64,000 bases of DNA. Source: JAFECT01 sp963838235 (GTDB taxonomy: Bacteria > Pseudomonadota > Alphaproteobacteria > Caulobacterales > Caulobacteraceae). Positions 48,590-58,133 of this stretch are shown piece after piece (position 1 is the first letter of the stretch; each line of letters starts with the position of its first letter). Both the position numbers and the translations under genes were made by a program. The stretch is taken from the NCBI GenBank assembly GCA_963838235.1, contig CAWIQJ010000001.1, positions 1 to 64,000 of the forward strand. Direction: 5' to 3'. The notes under the pieces are model-generated. The model did not search any database. It was given only the letters and a program-made list of their open reading frames with translations, and was not told where the DNA came from.

Positions 48590-50630
48590 ATGGCTCCTCT
48601 CGACGCGCCGCCGGCCGACGCCTCGACCCCGCCGCCGGCGGTGGTGGAGATGGTGACCGTGCGCGGCGCGCGCCTGCCGCCGGCGCTGGGCGACAAGGCC
48701 TTTTCGATCATCCGCCTCGACCGTCAGGACCTGCAGGACCAGCCGCGCCTGGACGATGCGCTGGAACAGGTCCCGGGCGTGTCGCTGTTTCGCCGCTCGT
48801 CGAGCCTGGGGGGCAATCCGACCACCCAGGGCCTGTCGTTGCGCGCCATCGCGCCGTCGGGGTCGAGCCGCGCGCTCGTGACGCTGGACGGCGTGCCGCA
48901 GAACGACCCCTTCGGCGGTTGGGTGATCTGGACCGCCTTGCCGTCGGAAGACATCGAGGGGGTGAACATCGTGCGCGGCGCGGGCGCGGGGCCCTATGGC
49001 GCGGGCGCACTCACGGGCGTCGTGGCGCTGGAGGAGCGCACGCCGGCCGCGGGCGACTGGGCGGCGGATGTCGAGGGCGGCACGCTGGGGACCGCGCGTG
49101 CGGCGGGCGTCGCCGACATGGCCGCGGGGGCGGGCGATCTCTACGCCGAAGCGTCGGGCGAGAGCAGCGACGGCTGGGTCCCGGTGCACGCGGGGCGCGG
49201 TTTTGCCGACACCTCCCTCAGCCTGCACGACCGCCAGGGCGCCGTGCGCTGGACCGAGGACCTCGACGGCGGCGTGTTCGCGGCGCGCGCCGGCGCCTAT
49301 GACGAGGATCGCGGCACGGGGACACGCGGCGGCACCGCGCACGCGGACGGGACCGACGAGAGCCTGAGCTGGGCCAGGGCGCCGAGCGCCGACGCCTACG
49401 GCTATCGTCTGCAGGTCTGGGCGCGGCAGTCGGGCTTTTCGCAACTGTCGTTGTCGGACGCGCTCGGCCACACCACCGCGACGCCGGCGGATCAGCAGTA
49501 TGCGACACCGGCGCAGGGCATCGGCTTCAACGCCGCGCTGCGCCGCGCGACCGACGCGTGGAGCTGGGAAGTCGGCGCCGATGCACGCGAGGCCGAGGGC
49601 GAGACGGAGGAACATTTCAAATTCGTCTCCGGCGCCTTCACCGAAAACCGCCTCGCCGGCGGTAAGAACGGCGTAGCGGGCGTCTATGCGGAAGCGGCGC
49701 GCACGGACGGGCCGTGGCTGTTCACGGTCGGCGCCCGCGTCGACGGCTGGAGCAGTTGGGACGGCAAGCGCATCGAGACCCTGTTGTCGACCGGCGCCGT
49801 CACCTTGGACGATCAGCCGGTGAACCGCTTCGGAAGTCGTGCCGACGGCGCGCGCAGGCCTGACGCGCGACCTCGGCGATGGGTTTTATGCGCGCGCGGC
49901 GACCTATGCGGGGTTCCGGCCGCCGACGCTCAACGAGTTGCACCGACCGTTCCGTGTCGGCAATACGGTGACGGAATCCAATCCCGCGCTCGAACCTGAA
50001 CGGCTCTACGGCGCCGAGGCGGGGATAGGCCGCGCGACCGGAGCGACCACCGTCGAAGCCACCGTGTTCGTGAACCGGCTCGACGACGCGGTGACCAATG
50101 TCACCCTCGGCGTGGGGCCGGGCGTGTTTCCGAAGGCGGGCTTCATTCCGGCCGGCGGCGTGTTCCAGATGCGCGAGAACGCCGGCGCGGTTCAGGCGAC
50201 GGGTTTGGAGTTCGACGCGCGGCACAAGCTTGCGGGCGATCGTGTGGTGCTGCGCGCAGCGTTGTCCGCGACGGACGCGCGGGTGGACGGCGGCGACCAG
50301 GCGCCGCAACTCACCGGCAAACGCCCCGCCGAGGCGCCGATCTGGACCGCGACGGCGGGCGCGTCCTGGCGTGCGGGCGAGCGGCTGACTCTCGATCTCG
50401 ACGCGCGCTATGAATCGAAACGGTTCGAGGACGACCTGAACACCCGGGTGATCCGCGCCGACGTGGTCGCCGACGCGCGCGCGACCTGGATGCTGACGCC
50501 GCACGCGTCCCTGTTCGTCGCGGCGGAGAACCTGTTCGATACCAGCGAGCCGACCGCGGTCGGAACCGACGGCGTGGTCAGCTACGGGGCGCCGCGGATT
50601 TTGAGCGTCGGGGTTTCCCTCCGCCGCTGA
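48590..50630 (+). CDS. TonB-dependent outer membrane receptor (one frameshift)
   Basis: About 680 residues. A TonB-box-like segment (VVEMVTVRGARLP) leads to the plug domain (QPRLDDALEQVPGVSLFRRS, TTQGLSLRAIAPSGSSRALV, LDGVPQNDPFGGWVIWTALP, VNIVRGAGAGPYGAGALTG), then a beta-barrel ending AENLFDTSEPTAV and a C-terminal SVGVSLRR. An indel near 49837 (extra T in cgcttcgg) splits it; after it, ARAGLTRDLGDGFYARAATY continues the barrel. No signal peptide is visible before the plug: the available start gives MAPLDAPPADAS. Ligand unknown. Confidence 0.87.
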
Positions 50631-51786
50631 GCGTCTGTTTGGCGATCGAGGCGAAGCGATCGATATCCTCTGGGTCGTGATAGAGCCCCAGGCCCACGCG
50701 CAGCACGTCGTCGCGGACGTCGGTGACCGCGCCCGCCTCTAGTAACTTCGCCTTCCACGCGTTTGCATCCGGGTGACGAAAGGCCAGGAAGCGTGCGTGC
50801 GGTTTGTCGTCGAGCGGATTGAGCAGTTGCGCGTCGCGGAACGGTCCCGCCTCGCCCGCGGCGACGAGGTCTAGGAACTGCGCCTGCAGCCCGGTGACAT
50901 GCGCCGACACGGCTGCGGTCGAGAGCCCCTCGTCGGCCAGCATCTTGAACACGGCGTTGAAGCGGTAGAGCCCGCTGGGATCGAAGGTGGCGCCCATGAA
51001 GCGCGTGGCGTCGCGCGCGAAACCCACGCCGCCCGGCAGGCCTTCCAGGTCGGCGAACTCCGCATACCAGCCGCTGATCTCGGGCCGCGGACCGTAGCCC
51101 GGCGGCGCGTGCATAAAGGCCGCGCCTTCGCCGGCCATGGCGTATTTGTAGCCGCCGGCCAGATAGAACACGCGGTCCGATGCGCGCTTGAAGTCGGTGG
51201 GGATGGCCAAAAATCCGTGATAGCCGTCGAGCACCACCCACGGCCCCTCTGGCTTCGACAGGCGCGCCAGGTCGGCGAGCTTGTCGAATACCCGGCCCGA
51301 CTTGAAAAAGACCTGGCTGACGAAGATCAGGTCGTAATGACCGCTCTTCGCTTTTGCGACAAAACGCTCGGCGAAATCGTCGAAGGGTTCGGCCGGGACA
51401 AGGCCGAGCTCGAAGGCGCCGCTCTCGGCCCAGCGCGCGCCCTGGCGGCGGAAGGAATGAAACTCGCCGTCGGTCGAGAGGACACGCAGCGGCCGCTTCG
51501 GAAGCGCCGAGACCAGGCGCACGATCAGCTCGTGGGTGTTGGGCGCGAACACCACCGTCTCATGCGAGGGCAGCTTCAGTTCGGTCGCGACATTCTTGCG
51601 CGCCGTCTCCCATACCTCGCCCATGACCTTGTCCCACTTGCGGTCGGCGAACGCAGCGGCGTCGTCCCAGGCCTCGATCTGGGCGTCGCGCGAGACGTCG
51701 GGCCACAGGTGGTGGCTGTGCGCGGCCATGTGCAGCCGGCCGGGGGCGGCGTCGAGGGCGTGGGAGAACAGACGCTTGAACTTCAT
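50578..51786 (-). CDS. Kynureninase-like PLP enzyme (aminotransferase class V fold)
   Basis: About 402 residues. Class V fold: LHMAAHSHHLWPDVSRDAQ, VVFAPNTHELIVRLVSAL, DLIFVSQVFFKSGRVFDKL, VVLDGYHGFLAIPTDF, and the PLP lysine in YLAGGYKYAMAGEGAAFM, then the small domain. Adjacent tryptophan 2,3-dioxygenase in the same direction makes kynureninase (kynurenine to anthranilate and alanine) the best guess. The 3' end overlaps the convergent TonB receptor end by 53 bases. The start is set at MKFKRLFSH (51786); a Met four codons upstream is possible. Confidence 0.75.
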   Translation of the reverse strand: MKFKRLFSHALDAAPGRLHMAAHSHHLWPDVSRDAQIEAWDDAAAFADRKWDKVMGEVWETARKNVATELKLPSHETVVFAPNTHELIVRLVSALPKRPLRVLSTDGEFHSFRRQGARWAESGAFELGLVPAEPFDDFAERFVAKAKSGHYDLIFVSQVFFKSGRVFDKLADLARLSKPEGPWVVLDGYHGFLAIPTDFKRASDRVFYLAGGYKYAMAGEGAAFMHAPPGYGPRPEISGWYAEFADLEGLPGGVGFARDATRFMGATFDPSGLYRFNAVFKMLADEGLSTAAVSAHVTGLQAQFLDLVAAGEAGPFRDAQLLNPLDDKPHARFLAFRHPDANAWKAKLLEAGAVTDVRDDVLRVGLGLYHDPEDIDRFASIAKQTLSGGGKPRRSKSAAPRS

Positions 51787-51800
51787 GACAGGTCTCACTC

Positions 51801-51912
51801 AAGCGCTTTCAGGCGAAATGGAAGCCGGTTCGCCGCCCGGAAAGCGCGCTCAACTAAAGCGCTTTCAGGCGAAGTGGAAGCCGGTTCGCCGCCAGGAACG
51901 CGCGCTAAACTA
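51801..51912. repeat. Tandem 56-bp duplication
   Basis: Two direct copies, 51801-51856 and 51857-51912, each beginning aagcgctttcaggcgaa and containing gaagccggttcgccgcc; they differ at about five positions including one short indel pair. The second copy carries the stop codon of the tryptophan dioxygenase gene. The whole spacer to the kynureninase-like gene is therefore a duplication. Confidence 0.85.
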
Positions 51913-52707
51913 AAGTCTCGTGCGAAGCGACCACAGTTCGGGGAAACAGCGCCGCTCCAGGGTGCGGGTCAGATAGCCGACGCCCTCGGTGCCGCCGGTG
52001 CCGCGCTTGCGGCCGATGATGCGCTCGACCGTGATCACGTGCTTGTGCCGCCAGGTCAAAAGCGCGTCGTCGAGGTCCACCAGTTTTTCGGCGAGCTGGT
52101 ACAGCTCCCAATATTTTTCCGTGTTGCGATAGACCTCGAGCCAAGCGTCCTCGACCGCCGCGGACGGGACGTAGGGCTGCGACCAGTCGCGGGTCAGGGT
52201 CTCGGCGGGAATCGGCAGGCCGCGCGCGGCGACCTGGGCCAGGGCGTCGTCGTAGAGGCTCGGACTGTCGAGCGCGGCCTTCAGCTGCGCCAGCGCCTGC
52301 GGCCGCTCCTCGTGAAAGCGCAGGAAGCTCCCGTCCTTCAGGCCGAGGGTATATTCCAGCGTGCGGAACTGGTGCGACTGGAAGCCCGAGCTGGTGCCGA
52401 GCTCGCCGCGAAAGCTCAGATAGTCCGACGGCGTCATGGTCGCCAGGATGTCCCAGGACAGGGTCATCACCGTCCAGATGCGCGAGACCCGCGCCAGGGA
52501 CTTGTAGGCCGGCTCCAGGTCGCCGCCGCGGATCAGCCGCTGCGCCAGGGCGAGATCGTAGATGATCTCCTTCAGCCACAGCTCCTTGGCCTGGTGGATG
52601 ACGATGAACAGCATCTCGTCATGCCGGTCGCTGCGCGGCCGCTGGCAGGCGAGGAGGTCGTCGAGGCCGAGGTATTCGGCGTAGGTGGGGGAGGATGGGG
52701 AGTCCAT
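51910..52707 (-). CDS. kynA: Tryptophan 2,3-dioxygenase
   Basis: A 265-residue haem enzyme that converts tryptophan to N-formylkynurenine. Family segments: YAEYLGLDDLLACQRP, DEMLFIVIHQAKELWLKEII with the distal His and substrate-binding residues, GFQSHQFRTLEYTLG, LLTWRHKHVITVERIIGRK with the proximal haem His, and GTGGTEGVGYL. The start at 52707 gives MDSPSSPTYAEYLG. It is followed by the kynureninase-like gene across the tandem repeat; kynurenine formamidase is not visible nearby. Confidence 0.95.
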   Translation of the reverse strand: MDSPSSPTYAEYLGLDDLLACQRPRSDRHDEMLFIVIHQAKELWLKEIIYDLALAQRLIRGGDLEPAYKSLARVSRIWTVMTLSWDILATMTPSDYLSFRGELGTSSGFQSHQFRTLEYTLGLKDGSFLRFHEERPQALAQLKAALDSPSLYDDALAQVAARGLPIPAETLTRDWSQPYVPSAAVEDAWLEVYRNTEKYWELYQLAEKLVDLDDALLTWRHKHVITVERIIGRKRGTGGTEGVGYLTRTLERRCFPELWSLRTRL

Positions 52708-52876
52708 GAGCGGGCTTCTAGCCCTTAGGGTCCGGGCTTCACAACCGGCGAAGGGTTGTCCCTGGGGCGTCGCTGCGGACCCCCGCCGCAAGTCCGTTCC
52801 AAAACCGGCCTTTACGCTCTAGTTTGCCCGTTCGGCCCGCGCCGGGGGGACCAGCGCGCGGCGGAGGGGAAATTTC

Positions 52877-54373
52877 ATGGCTTCTTTCTTGACCCGGACC
52901 AAGTCGATCGACCTGGCCACCACCCATGCCGCGGACAAACAGCTCAAGCCGACGCTGAGCTGGCCGCACCTGATCGCGCTGGGCGTCGGCGCCATCGTCG
53001 GCACCGGCATCTATACCCTGACCGGCATTGCCGCCGCCCTGGCCGGGCCGGGCATGATCTTCTCGTTCCTGCTGTGCGGCGTGCTCGTGCTGACCGCGGC
53101 GTTATGTTACGCCGAGATGGCGACCATGGTGCCGGCGTCGGGCAGCGCCTTCACTTACAGCTATACCGCGCTCGGTGAGACCGTCGCCTGGATCATCGGC
53201 TGGGCTCTGGTGCTGGAGTACGCGGTCGGCGCGGCGGCGGTGGCCGTCGGCTGGTCCGGCCACGCCAACGAGTTCCTGCACTGGTCGGCCATGCGTTTCC
53301 ACACGCCGCTCTTGCCCGACAACCTGACCAAGGGCGTGCTCGCCGGCGCGCCGATCATGGATCTGATCCACGGCAAGGCGCAGGTGGACCTGTCGAAGGC
53401 CTTCCTCGACATTCCGGCCATGTTCATCGTGCTGGTGGTGACCGGCCTGCTTGCGCTCGGTACGCGCGAGAGCGCGACGGTCAACATCGTGCTGGTGACC
53501 ATCAAGCTCGCCGCCCTGGTGATGTTCGTGGTGATCGCCGCGCCCTATTTCGACGCGCACTACCTGCATCCGATCGCACCGCACGGCTGGGGCGCGACGC
53601 CCAACCTGACCGACGGTCGCAACTACGGTGTTCTAGGCGCCGCGGGGCTGGTGTTCTTCGCCTTCTACGGCTTCGACGCGGTGTCCACCGCGGCGGAAGA
53701 GACCAAGCGGCCGGAACGCGACATGACCATCGGCATCGTGGGATCGATGGTCGTTTGCACCGTGATCTATATGGGCGTGGCGCTGACCGCGCTGGGCGCC
53801 ATGTATTACACCGGCTGGGCGGACGACCGCATCCCGCTGGTGACCATCCTGAAGTATCTCAAGTCGCCGCAGGCGGCGACCTGGCTCACGGTCGCGGTGC
53901 TGGTGGCGGTGCCGACGGTGATCCTGGTCTTGTTGTACGGCCAGAGCCGCATCTTCTTCGTGATGTCGCGCGACGGCCTGCTACCGGAGAGCTTCAGCAA
54001 AGTGAACCCCAAGACCCGCACGCCGATCGCCCTGACGATGGGTACGGGCGTGCTGGTGGCGCTGGTCGCGGGCACCGTGCCGCTGGCCGACATCGGGGTG
54101 CTGGCCAACGCCGGGACGCTGGCGGCGTTCATGGCGGTGGCGTTGAGCGTGATCGTGCTCCGGCTGAAACAGCCCGAGCGCAAGCGCGTGTTCAAGACGC
54201 CGCTGGTGTGGGTGACCGCGCCGCTCTGCGTGGTCGGCTGCTTTTATCTGTTCGTGGTCGGACTGCCGCGCCTCACCCACATGCTGTTCCTGGCGTGGGG
54301 CGGGATCGGCCTTGCCTTCTATCTGCTGTACGGCGCCTGGCGCTCGAAACTGGCGCGCGGGGAGCAGGGCTAG
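52877..54373 (+). CDS. APC-superfamily amino acid permease
   Basis: A 498-residue permease with 12-14 hydrophobic helices. The signature GVGAIVGTGIYTLTGIAAAL of helix 1 is clear, followed by YAEMATMVPASGSAFTYSYT and FFAFYGFDAVSTAAEETKRP in helix 6. Closest in type to cationic amino acid transporters (CAT/YfnA-like). Divergent from kynA, so tryptophan or another amino acid supply is possible but not shown. Confidence 0.9.
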   Translation: MASFLTRTKSIDLATTHAADKQLKPTLSWPHLIALGVGAIVGTGIYTLTGIAAALAGPGMIFSFLLCGVLVLTAALCYAEMATMVPASGSAFTYSYTALGETVAWIIGWALVLEYAVGAAAVAVGWSGHANEFLHWSAMRFHTPLLPDNLTKGVLAGAPIMDLIHGKAQVDLSKAFLDIPAMFIVLVVTGLLALGTRESATVNIVLVTIKLAALVMFVVIAAPYFDAHYLHPIAPHGWGATPNLTDGRNYGVLGAAGLVFFAFYGFDAVSTAAEETKRPERDMTIGIVGSMVVCTVIYMGVALTALGAMYYTGWADDRIPLVTILKYLKSPQAATWLTVAVLVAVPTVILVLLYGQSRIFFVMSRDGLLPESFSKVNPKTRTPIALTMGTGVLVALVAGTVPLADIGVLANAGTLAAFMAVALSVIVLRLKQPERKRVFKTPLVWVTAPLCVVGCFYLFVVGLPRLTHMLFLAWGGIGLAFYLLYGAWRSKLARGEQG

Positions 54374-54391
54374 ATCACGTCCTCATCGGGG

Positions 54392-54799
54392 TCAGGGCCG
54401 CGCCTTCTTGGGGAGGGCCTTGACCTCGTCGGGCGTCAGGTGGGCCGCCACCTTCACGGGGCAGCGCTGTTCGCCGATGCCGGACTGGCGATAGACCACG
54501 TCGGCCGGGTCGCCGACGCAGATCCAGCCGCCGCCGCCGCGGTCGACCAGCCGGATGCCCATGGTCCAGTCGAGGTCCATGCACGGGCCGAAGGTCTCCA
54601 GCCGGTAGACGTCGTTCACCGACACCCGGACGTAGACGGTGTGCTCGTCCGGCGCCGAAAAGCCGTTCAACTCGCTGTGGAAGAAGCAGGATTTGTTCGC
54701 CGGCTTGGCCTTGCTGTCGGGGGCGCCGACGGCGACGGCGGAAGCGGAGAGAAAGAAGAGGGTGGCGAGGGTGCAAGCCCTCAGGACATAGCCGCGCAT
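54392..54799 (-). CDS. DUF6491 exported protein
   Basis: A 135-residue protein. Signal peptide (VLRACTLATLFFLSASAVAVGA), then KSCFFHSELNGFSAPDEHTV, YVRVSVNDVYRLETFGPCMD, GGWICVGDPADVVY, QRCPVKVAAHLTPDEVKALP, the blocks of the DUF6491 family common in Caulobacterales (recalled). Four conserved Cys probably form disulfides. Function unknown. It is convergent with the permease. Confidence 0.82.
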   Translation of the reverse strand: MRGYVLRACTLATLFFLSASAVAVGAPDSKAKPANKSCFFHSELNGFSAPDEHTVYVRVSVNDVYRLETFGPCMDLDWTMGIRLVDRGGGGWICVGDPADVVYRQSGIGEQRCPVKVAAHLTPDEVKALPKKARP

Positions 54800-54896
54800 G
54801 GGCCGGTCTCCTGGTCTGTCTGCGTTCCCCGACGGACGCAGTCTAAGCCGCGACGGTTCAATCCGGAAATCCGGCCGATCCGTCGCCGAGCCCGCG

Positions 54897-56678
54897 TCAT
54901 CGCTGAAAGCGTGCAGGCGCGACCAGGGTTCCGAGGTCGAAGGGCAGCGGCGAGGGCGCGTCTGCGGCCAAGGCCGCCACATGCTCCGCCAGCAGGGGCG
55001 CGGCGGTGAAGCCACGCGAGCCCAGACCGCCCAGGACGTAGAACCCCTCCCCGACCGCGCCGGCCAGCGGCAGCCGGTCCGCGGTCAGCGCCCGCACCGC
55101 CGCCCAGCCCTGTCGGGGGGCGTCGGCGAGGCTCCGCGCCAGGCCCGGCGTCACCCGCTCCAGGCTCTCCAGATTGCGCCGGTCGTCTTCGTCGCGGGCG
55201 TCGGATGCGGCGTCGCCCCGGTCGTGGGTCGCGCCAACCAGGACCCCGCCCGGCAGCGGGACGACATAGCCGCCCCAGGCGAAGGCGGGCGGCGCGGCCT
55301 CGGTCTCGAACCGGGTCGCCTGGCCCCGCGTCGCCGTAAGCAAACCTTCCGGCAGGAACGCGCGCGCGCCCCAGCCGCCGGCGATGCAGACGATGTCAGC
55401 GTTCAGGATCACCGCGCCGCTCGCATCCTTCACCGTCCAGCCGTCGGCGTTGCGTTCGACGCCGCCGACCTCCGCGTCAATGCGTTGCGCTCCGTCGAGC
55501 CAGGCCGCGATCACGCGCGCCGGATCGATGGCGAGACCGTCGCCCAGATCGAGCGCGCCGCGGGATACGGGCTCGCCGGTGCGATGGGAGACGACGTCCT
55601 GGGCGACGCGCGTCATGGACTCGCGCGGCCACAGCGCCTGAGCGGCGATCTTGTCGAAGCGCGCGGCGTCGCGCGCCTGGTGTTCGAGCTGCAGCACGCC
55701 TTCGCTCAGAATCGCGTCAGGTGTTTCGCGGCGATAGGCGTCGACCGCACGGTCGAACGCCTGGGCGAACAATCGCGCGACCGTGTCGCCGGCGGCGTCG
55801 AAGCGCGGCGTGACCAGGGCGGCGGGAACGTCGGAGGCGCGCGCTTCGGCGCGATCGATCACCGTGCACGCGCACCCGAGCGCCTTGAACGCGCGGGCAA
55901 GCGACGCGCCGGCAATTCCGCCGCCGACGATCGCAACCGTCCTGACGGGAGCGTATTCCCGAACGCCGGGCAACACCGCTTCCAGACGTTCGCGTTTGCG
56001 GCCGAAGCCGGGGCGTTTGGCGACCTCGAAGCCTTGCGCCGCCAAGCCGCGCCGCACCTCGCCCGCGACGGTGAAGGTGGCGGCCCGCGCGCCGGAGGCG
56101 GACCGTTGCGCGATCAGCGACAGCACATCCTCGCGCCACATCTGGGGATTGGCGGCGGGCGCGAAGCCGTCGAGGAACCAGGCGTCGGCGTGGCCCTGCC
56201 ACAGGGCGAGCGCGTCGGCGGCTTCGAGGTAGGCGAGGTCGAGGGTGGCGGCGAACTCCGGCAGGTCGACGCGATGGAAGCCCGGCGTGCGCGGCGGCAG
56301 GCGCGCGGTCACAAGCGCGGCGATCTCCGCCAGCTCGGGCCAGCGCGCCAGCGCGCGCTCGACGTCGCCCCGCGCCATCGGAAAGGCCTCGACGGAGAAG
56401 ATGTGGAGCGTCGCTTCGTCAGGTCTTGTCCGGCGCCACAGGTCGAGCAGGGCCGTGACGTTCAGGCCCGTACCGAAACCGAGTTCACCCACGGTGAAAC
56501 GGCGGCGTCCGCGCCAGCTGTCCGGCAGGCCGCAACCTTCGAGGAACACCGCGCGCGATTCTTCCAGGCCGTTCTCGGCGGAGAAATAGACGTCGCCGAA
56601 CCGCCCCGACCGCGGTTCGCCGTCGGCGCTCCAGTCGAGCTCTGGATCGTTCAACGGTGTCGTCGGATCGGCTGTCAT
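54897..56678 (-). CDS. mnmC: Bifunctional tRNA wobble-uridine modification enzyme MnmC
   Basis: A 593-residue, two-domain enzyme. The N-terminal methyltransferase has DVYFSAENGLEESRAVFLEG, FTVGELGFGTGLNVTALLDL (SAM site) and DAWFLDGFAPAANPQMW. The C-terminal FAD oxidoreductase has TVAIVGGGIAGASLARAFK (FAD site) and GGLGSRGFTAAPLLAE. Converts cmnm5(s2)U34 to mnm5(s2)U34 in tRNA. No frameshift over 1.8 kb. Confidence 0.94.
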   Translation of the reverse strand: MTADPTTPLNDPELDWSADGEPRSGRFGDVYFSAENGLEESRAVFLEGCGLPDSWRGRRRFTVGELGFGTGLNVTALLDLWRRTRPDEATLHIFSVEAFPMARGDVERALARWPELAEIAALVTARLPPRTPGFHRVDLPEFAATLDLAYLEAADALALWQGHADAWFLDGFAPAANPQMWREDVLSLIAQRSASGARAATFTVAGEVRRGLAAQGFEVAKRPGFGRKRERLEAVLPGVREYAPVRTVAIVGGGIAGASLARAFKALGCACTVIDRAEARASDVPAALVTPRFDAAGDTVARLFAQAFDRAVDAYRRETPDAILSEGVLQLEHQARDAARFDKIAAQALWPRESMTRVAQDVVSHRTGEPVSRGALDLGDGLAIDPARVIAAWLDGAQRIDAEVGGVERNADGWTVKDASGAVILNADIVCIAGGWGARAFLPEGLLTATRGQATRFETEAAPPAFAWGGYVVPLPGGVLVGATHDRGDAASDARDEDDRRNLESLERVTPGLARSLADAPRQGWAAVRALTADRLPLAGAVGEGFYVLGGLGSRGFTAAPLLAEHVAALAADAPSPLPFDLGTLVAPARFQR

Positions 56679-56688
56679 GCGGGCATAG

Positions 56689-56718
56689 AAAAAGGGCCGC
56701 TCCGGGTGGAGCGGCCCT
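56689..56718 (-). terminator. Terminator of the small lipoprotein gene
   Basis: Perfect 11-bp stem agggccgctcc / ggagcggccct with a 4-base loop, followed on the minus strand by TTTTT. It is 28 bases beyond the stop of the lipoprotein gene and just upstream of mnmC, so it separates the two transcripts. Confidence 0.88.
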
Positions 56719-56745
56719 CACTCATAACCCCAAAGGGTCGTGAGA

Positions 56746-56997
56746 TTACTTCTTCGCCGGTTCAGCGGCCTTCATGTCGCCAGCCGGAGCAGCCATGTTG
56801 CCGGCGGGGGCAGCGGCGGCGCCCTTGGCGTCGGTCGCGGCGGTGTTCGAGGCGGCGGCGGCGTCCGGAGCCGTGGTGTTGGTCGCGGCGGCCGGGGTCG
56901 CGTCGGCGGCGTTGTTCGCGGCGTCAGCGGGCTTCTTGCAGGCGGTGACGGAGAGAGCGGCCATAGCGACGCCGACGATGAGGATCTTGCGGATCAT
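56746..56997 (-). CDS. Small Ala-rich lipoprotein
   Basis: An 83-residue protein with a lipobox (ALSVTAC, Cys20) after a short hydrophobic signal. The mature part is low-complexity Ala, Asn, Thr, Asp and Pro with no predicted fold. Probably anchored to the outer membrane or the inner membrane face. Strong downstream terminator suggests high expression. Function unknown. Confidence 0.7.
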   Translation of the reverse strand: MIRKILIVGVAMAALSVTACKKPADAANNAADATPAAATNTTAPDAAAASNTAATDAKGAAAAPAGNMAAPAGDMKAAEPAKK

Positions 56998-57173
56998 GTT
57001 TGTGTTCCCTGGTCCCTAGAAGGAGAGTTTGGGGCTCCGAGAAGGGATTTCTCGACGCCCCCCGCGTCAGCCTGTACGCGCGCCGCGGGCGGTTCGCAAG
57101 CAAAATCTCACGGTTTCGTGATGGGCGCGTGACCGTATACGGACAGGGATTGCGGCCGCTCAGCTAGGGCGGA

Positions 57174-58048
57174 TCAGGCGGCTTCGGCGGTGATGCCGTT
57201 CAGGGATTCTTCCAGTTCGGCGAAGCTGGGCTGGGAGGTCGAGGGCACATTGCCGCGGCCGATCTCCACCGAGATCTGGGCGGCGTTGCCGTGCAGGTGG
57301 GCCACCAGCGCCGCCTGGATGATTTTGTAGAACGCGGCTTCCTCGTCGATCACGTCCTTCATGCGCGTGGCCATGGGACCGACCATGCCGTAGGCCAGGA
57401 ACACGCCCAGGAAGGTGCCGACGAGCGCCCCGCCGATCATGGCGCCCAGCACTTCGGGCGGCTCGGTGATCGCGCCCATGGTCTTGATCACGCCCAGCAC
57501 GGCGGCGACGATGCCCAGCGCCGGCAAGCGCGTCGGCCATGCTCTGCAGCGCGTGCGCCGGTCCCAGAGCCTCGTGGTGGTGCTTCTCCAGCTGCTTTTC
57601 CATGGCGTCTTCGATCTGGTGCGGATCCTCCAGGTTCATCGTCATCATCCGCAGCGTGTCGCAGATGAAGTCGATGGCGAAGTGGTCCTTCATGATCCGC
57701 GGGAAGCGCGTGAAGATGGTGCTCTCCGCCGGGCGCTCGATATGGCTTTCGAGCGCGATGACGCCCTTCGACTTCATCGTCTTGGTCAGCAGGAAGAGCA
57801 GCGCCAGCAGGTCGCGATAGTCGCCGGCCTTCCACTTGGGCCCGGCGAACACCTTGCCGAAGCCGCCCAGGGTGCCCTTGATCACGGGCATGGAGTTGGA
57901 GGTCAGGAAGGCCCCGATGGCCGCCCCGAAGATGCACATCAGCTCGTGCGGCAGCTCCTTCAGAACGACACCCATGTTGCCGCCTGAGATGATGAAGCTG
58001 CCGAACACCATCCCGAACAGGAGCGACGATGCCGATGATCTGGAACAT
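57174..58048 (-). CDS. motA: Flagellar motor stator protein MotA (two frameshifts)
   Basis: Proton-channel stator subunit of the flagellar motor, about 290 residues. MFQIIGIV, then after an indel near 58030 LLFGMVFGSFIISGGNMGVVLKELPHELM in two parts; the cytoplasmic loop (ESHIERPAESTIFTRFPRIM, HFAIDFICDTLRMMTMN); then after an indel near 57525 PALGIVAAVLGVIKTMGAIT, the helix 3-4 proton-path region, and VGTFLGVFLAYGMVGPMATR. No motB next to it, as in Caulobacter where motA and motB are apart (recalled). Confidence 0.93.
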
Positions 58049-58133
58049 GAGGGGCCCGCGAATAACTCGGGCGGATCATGCCGGTTAATGCTTAAGGGCG
58101 CGTTTTCGTAAGGCTTTACGGGGGGTAAACGGC

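Noticed and set aside
54798..56948. 716-residue rightward open frame over mnmC
   Set aside because: Antisense to an intact MnmC; no recognisable domain and strongly skewed composition.
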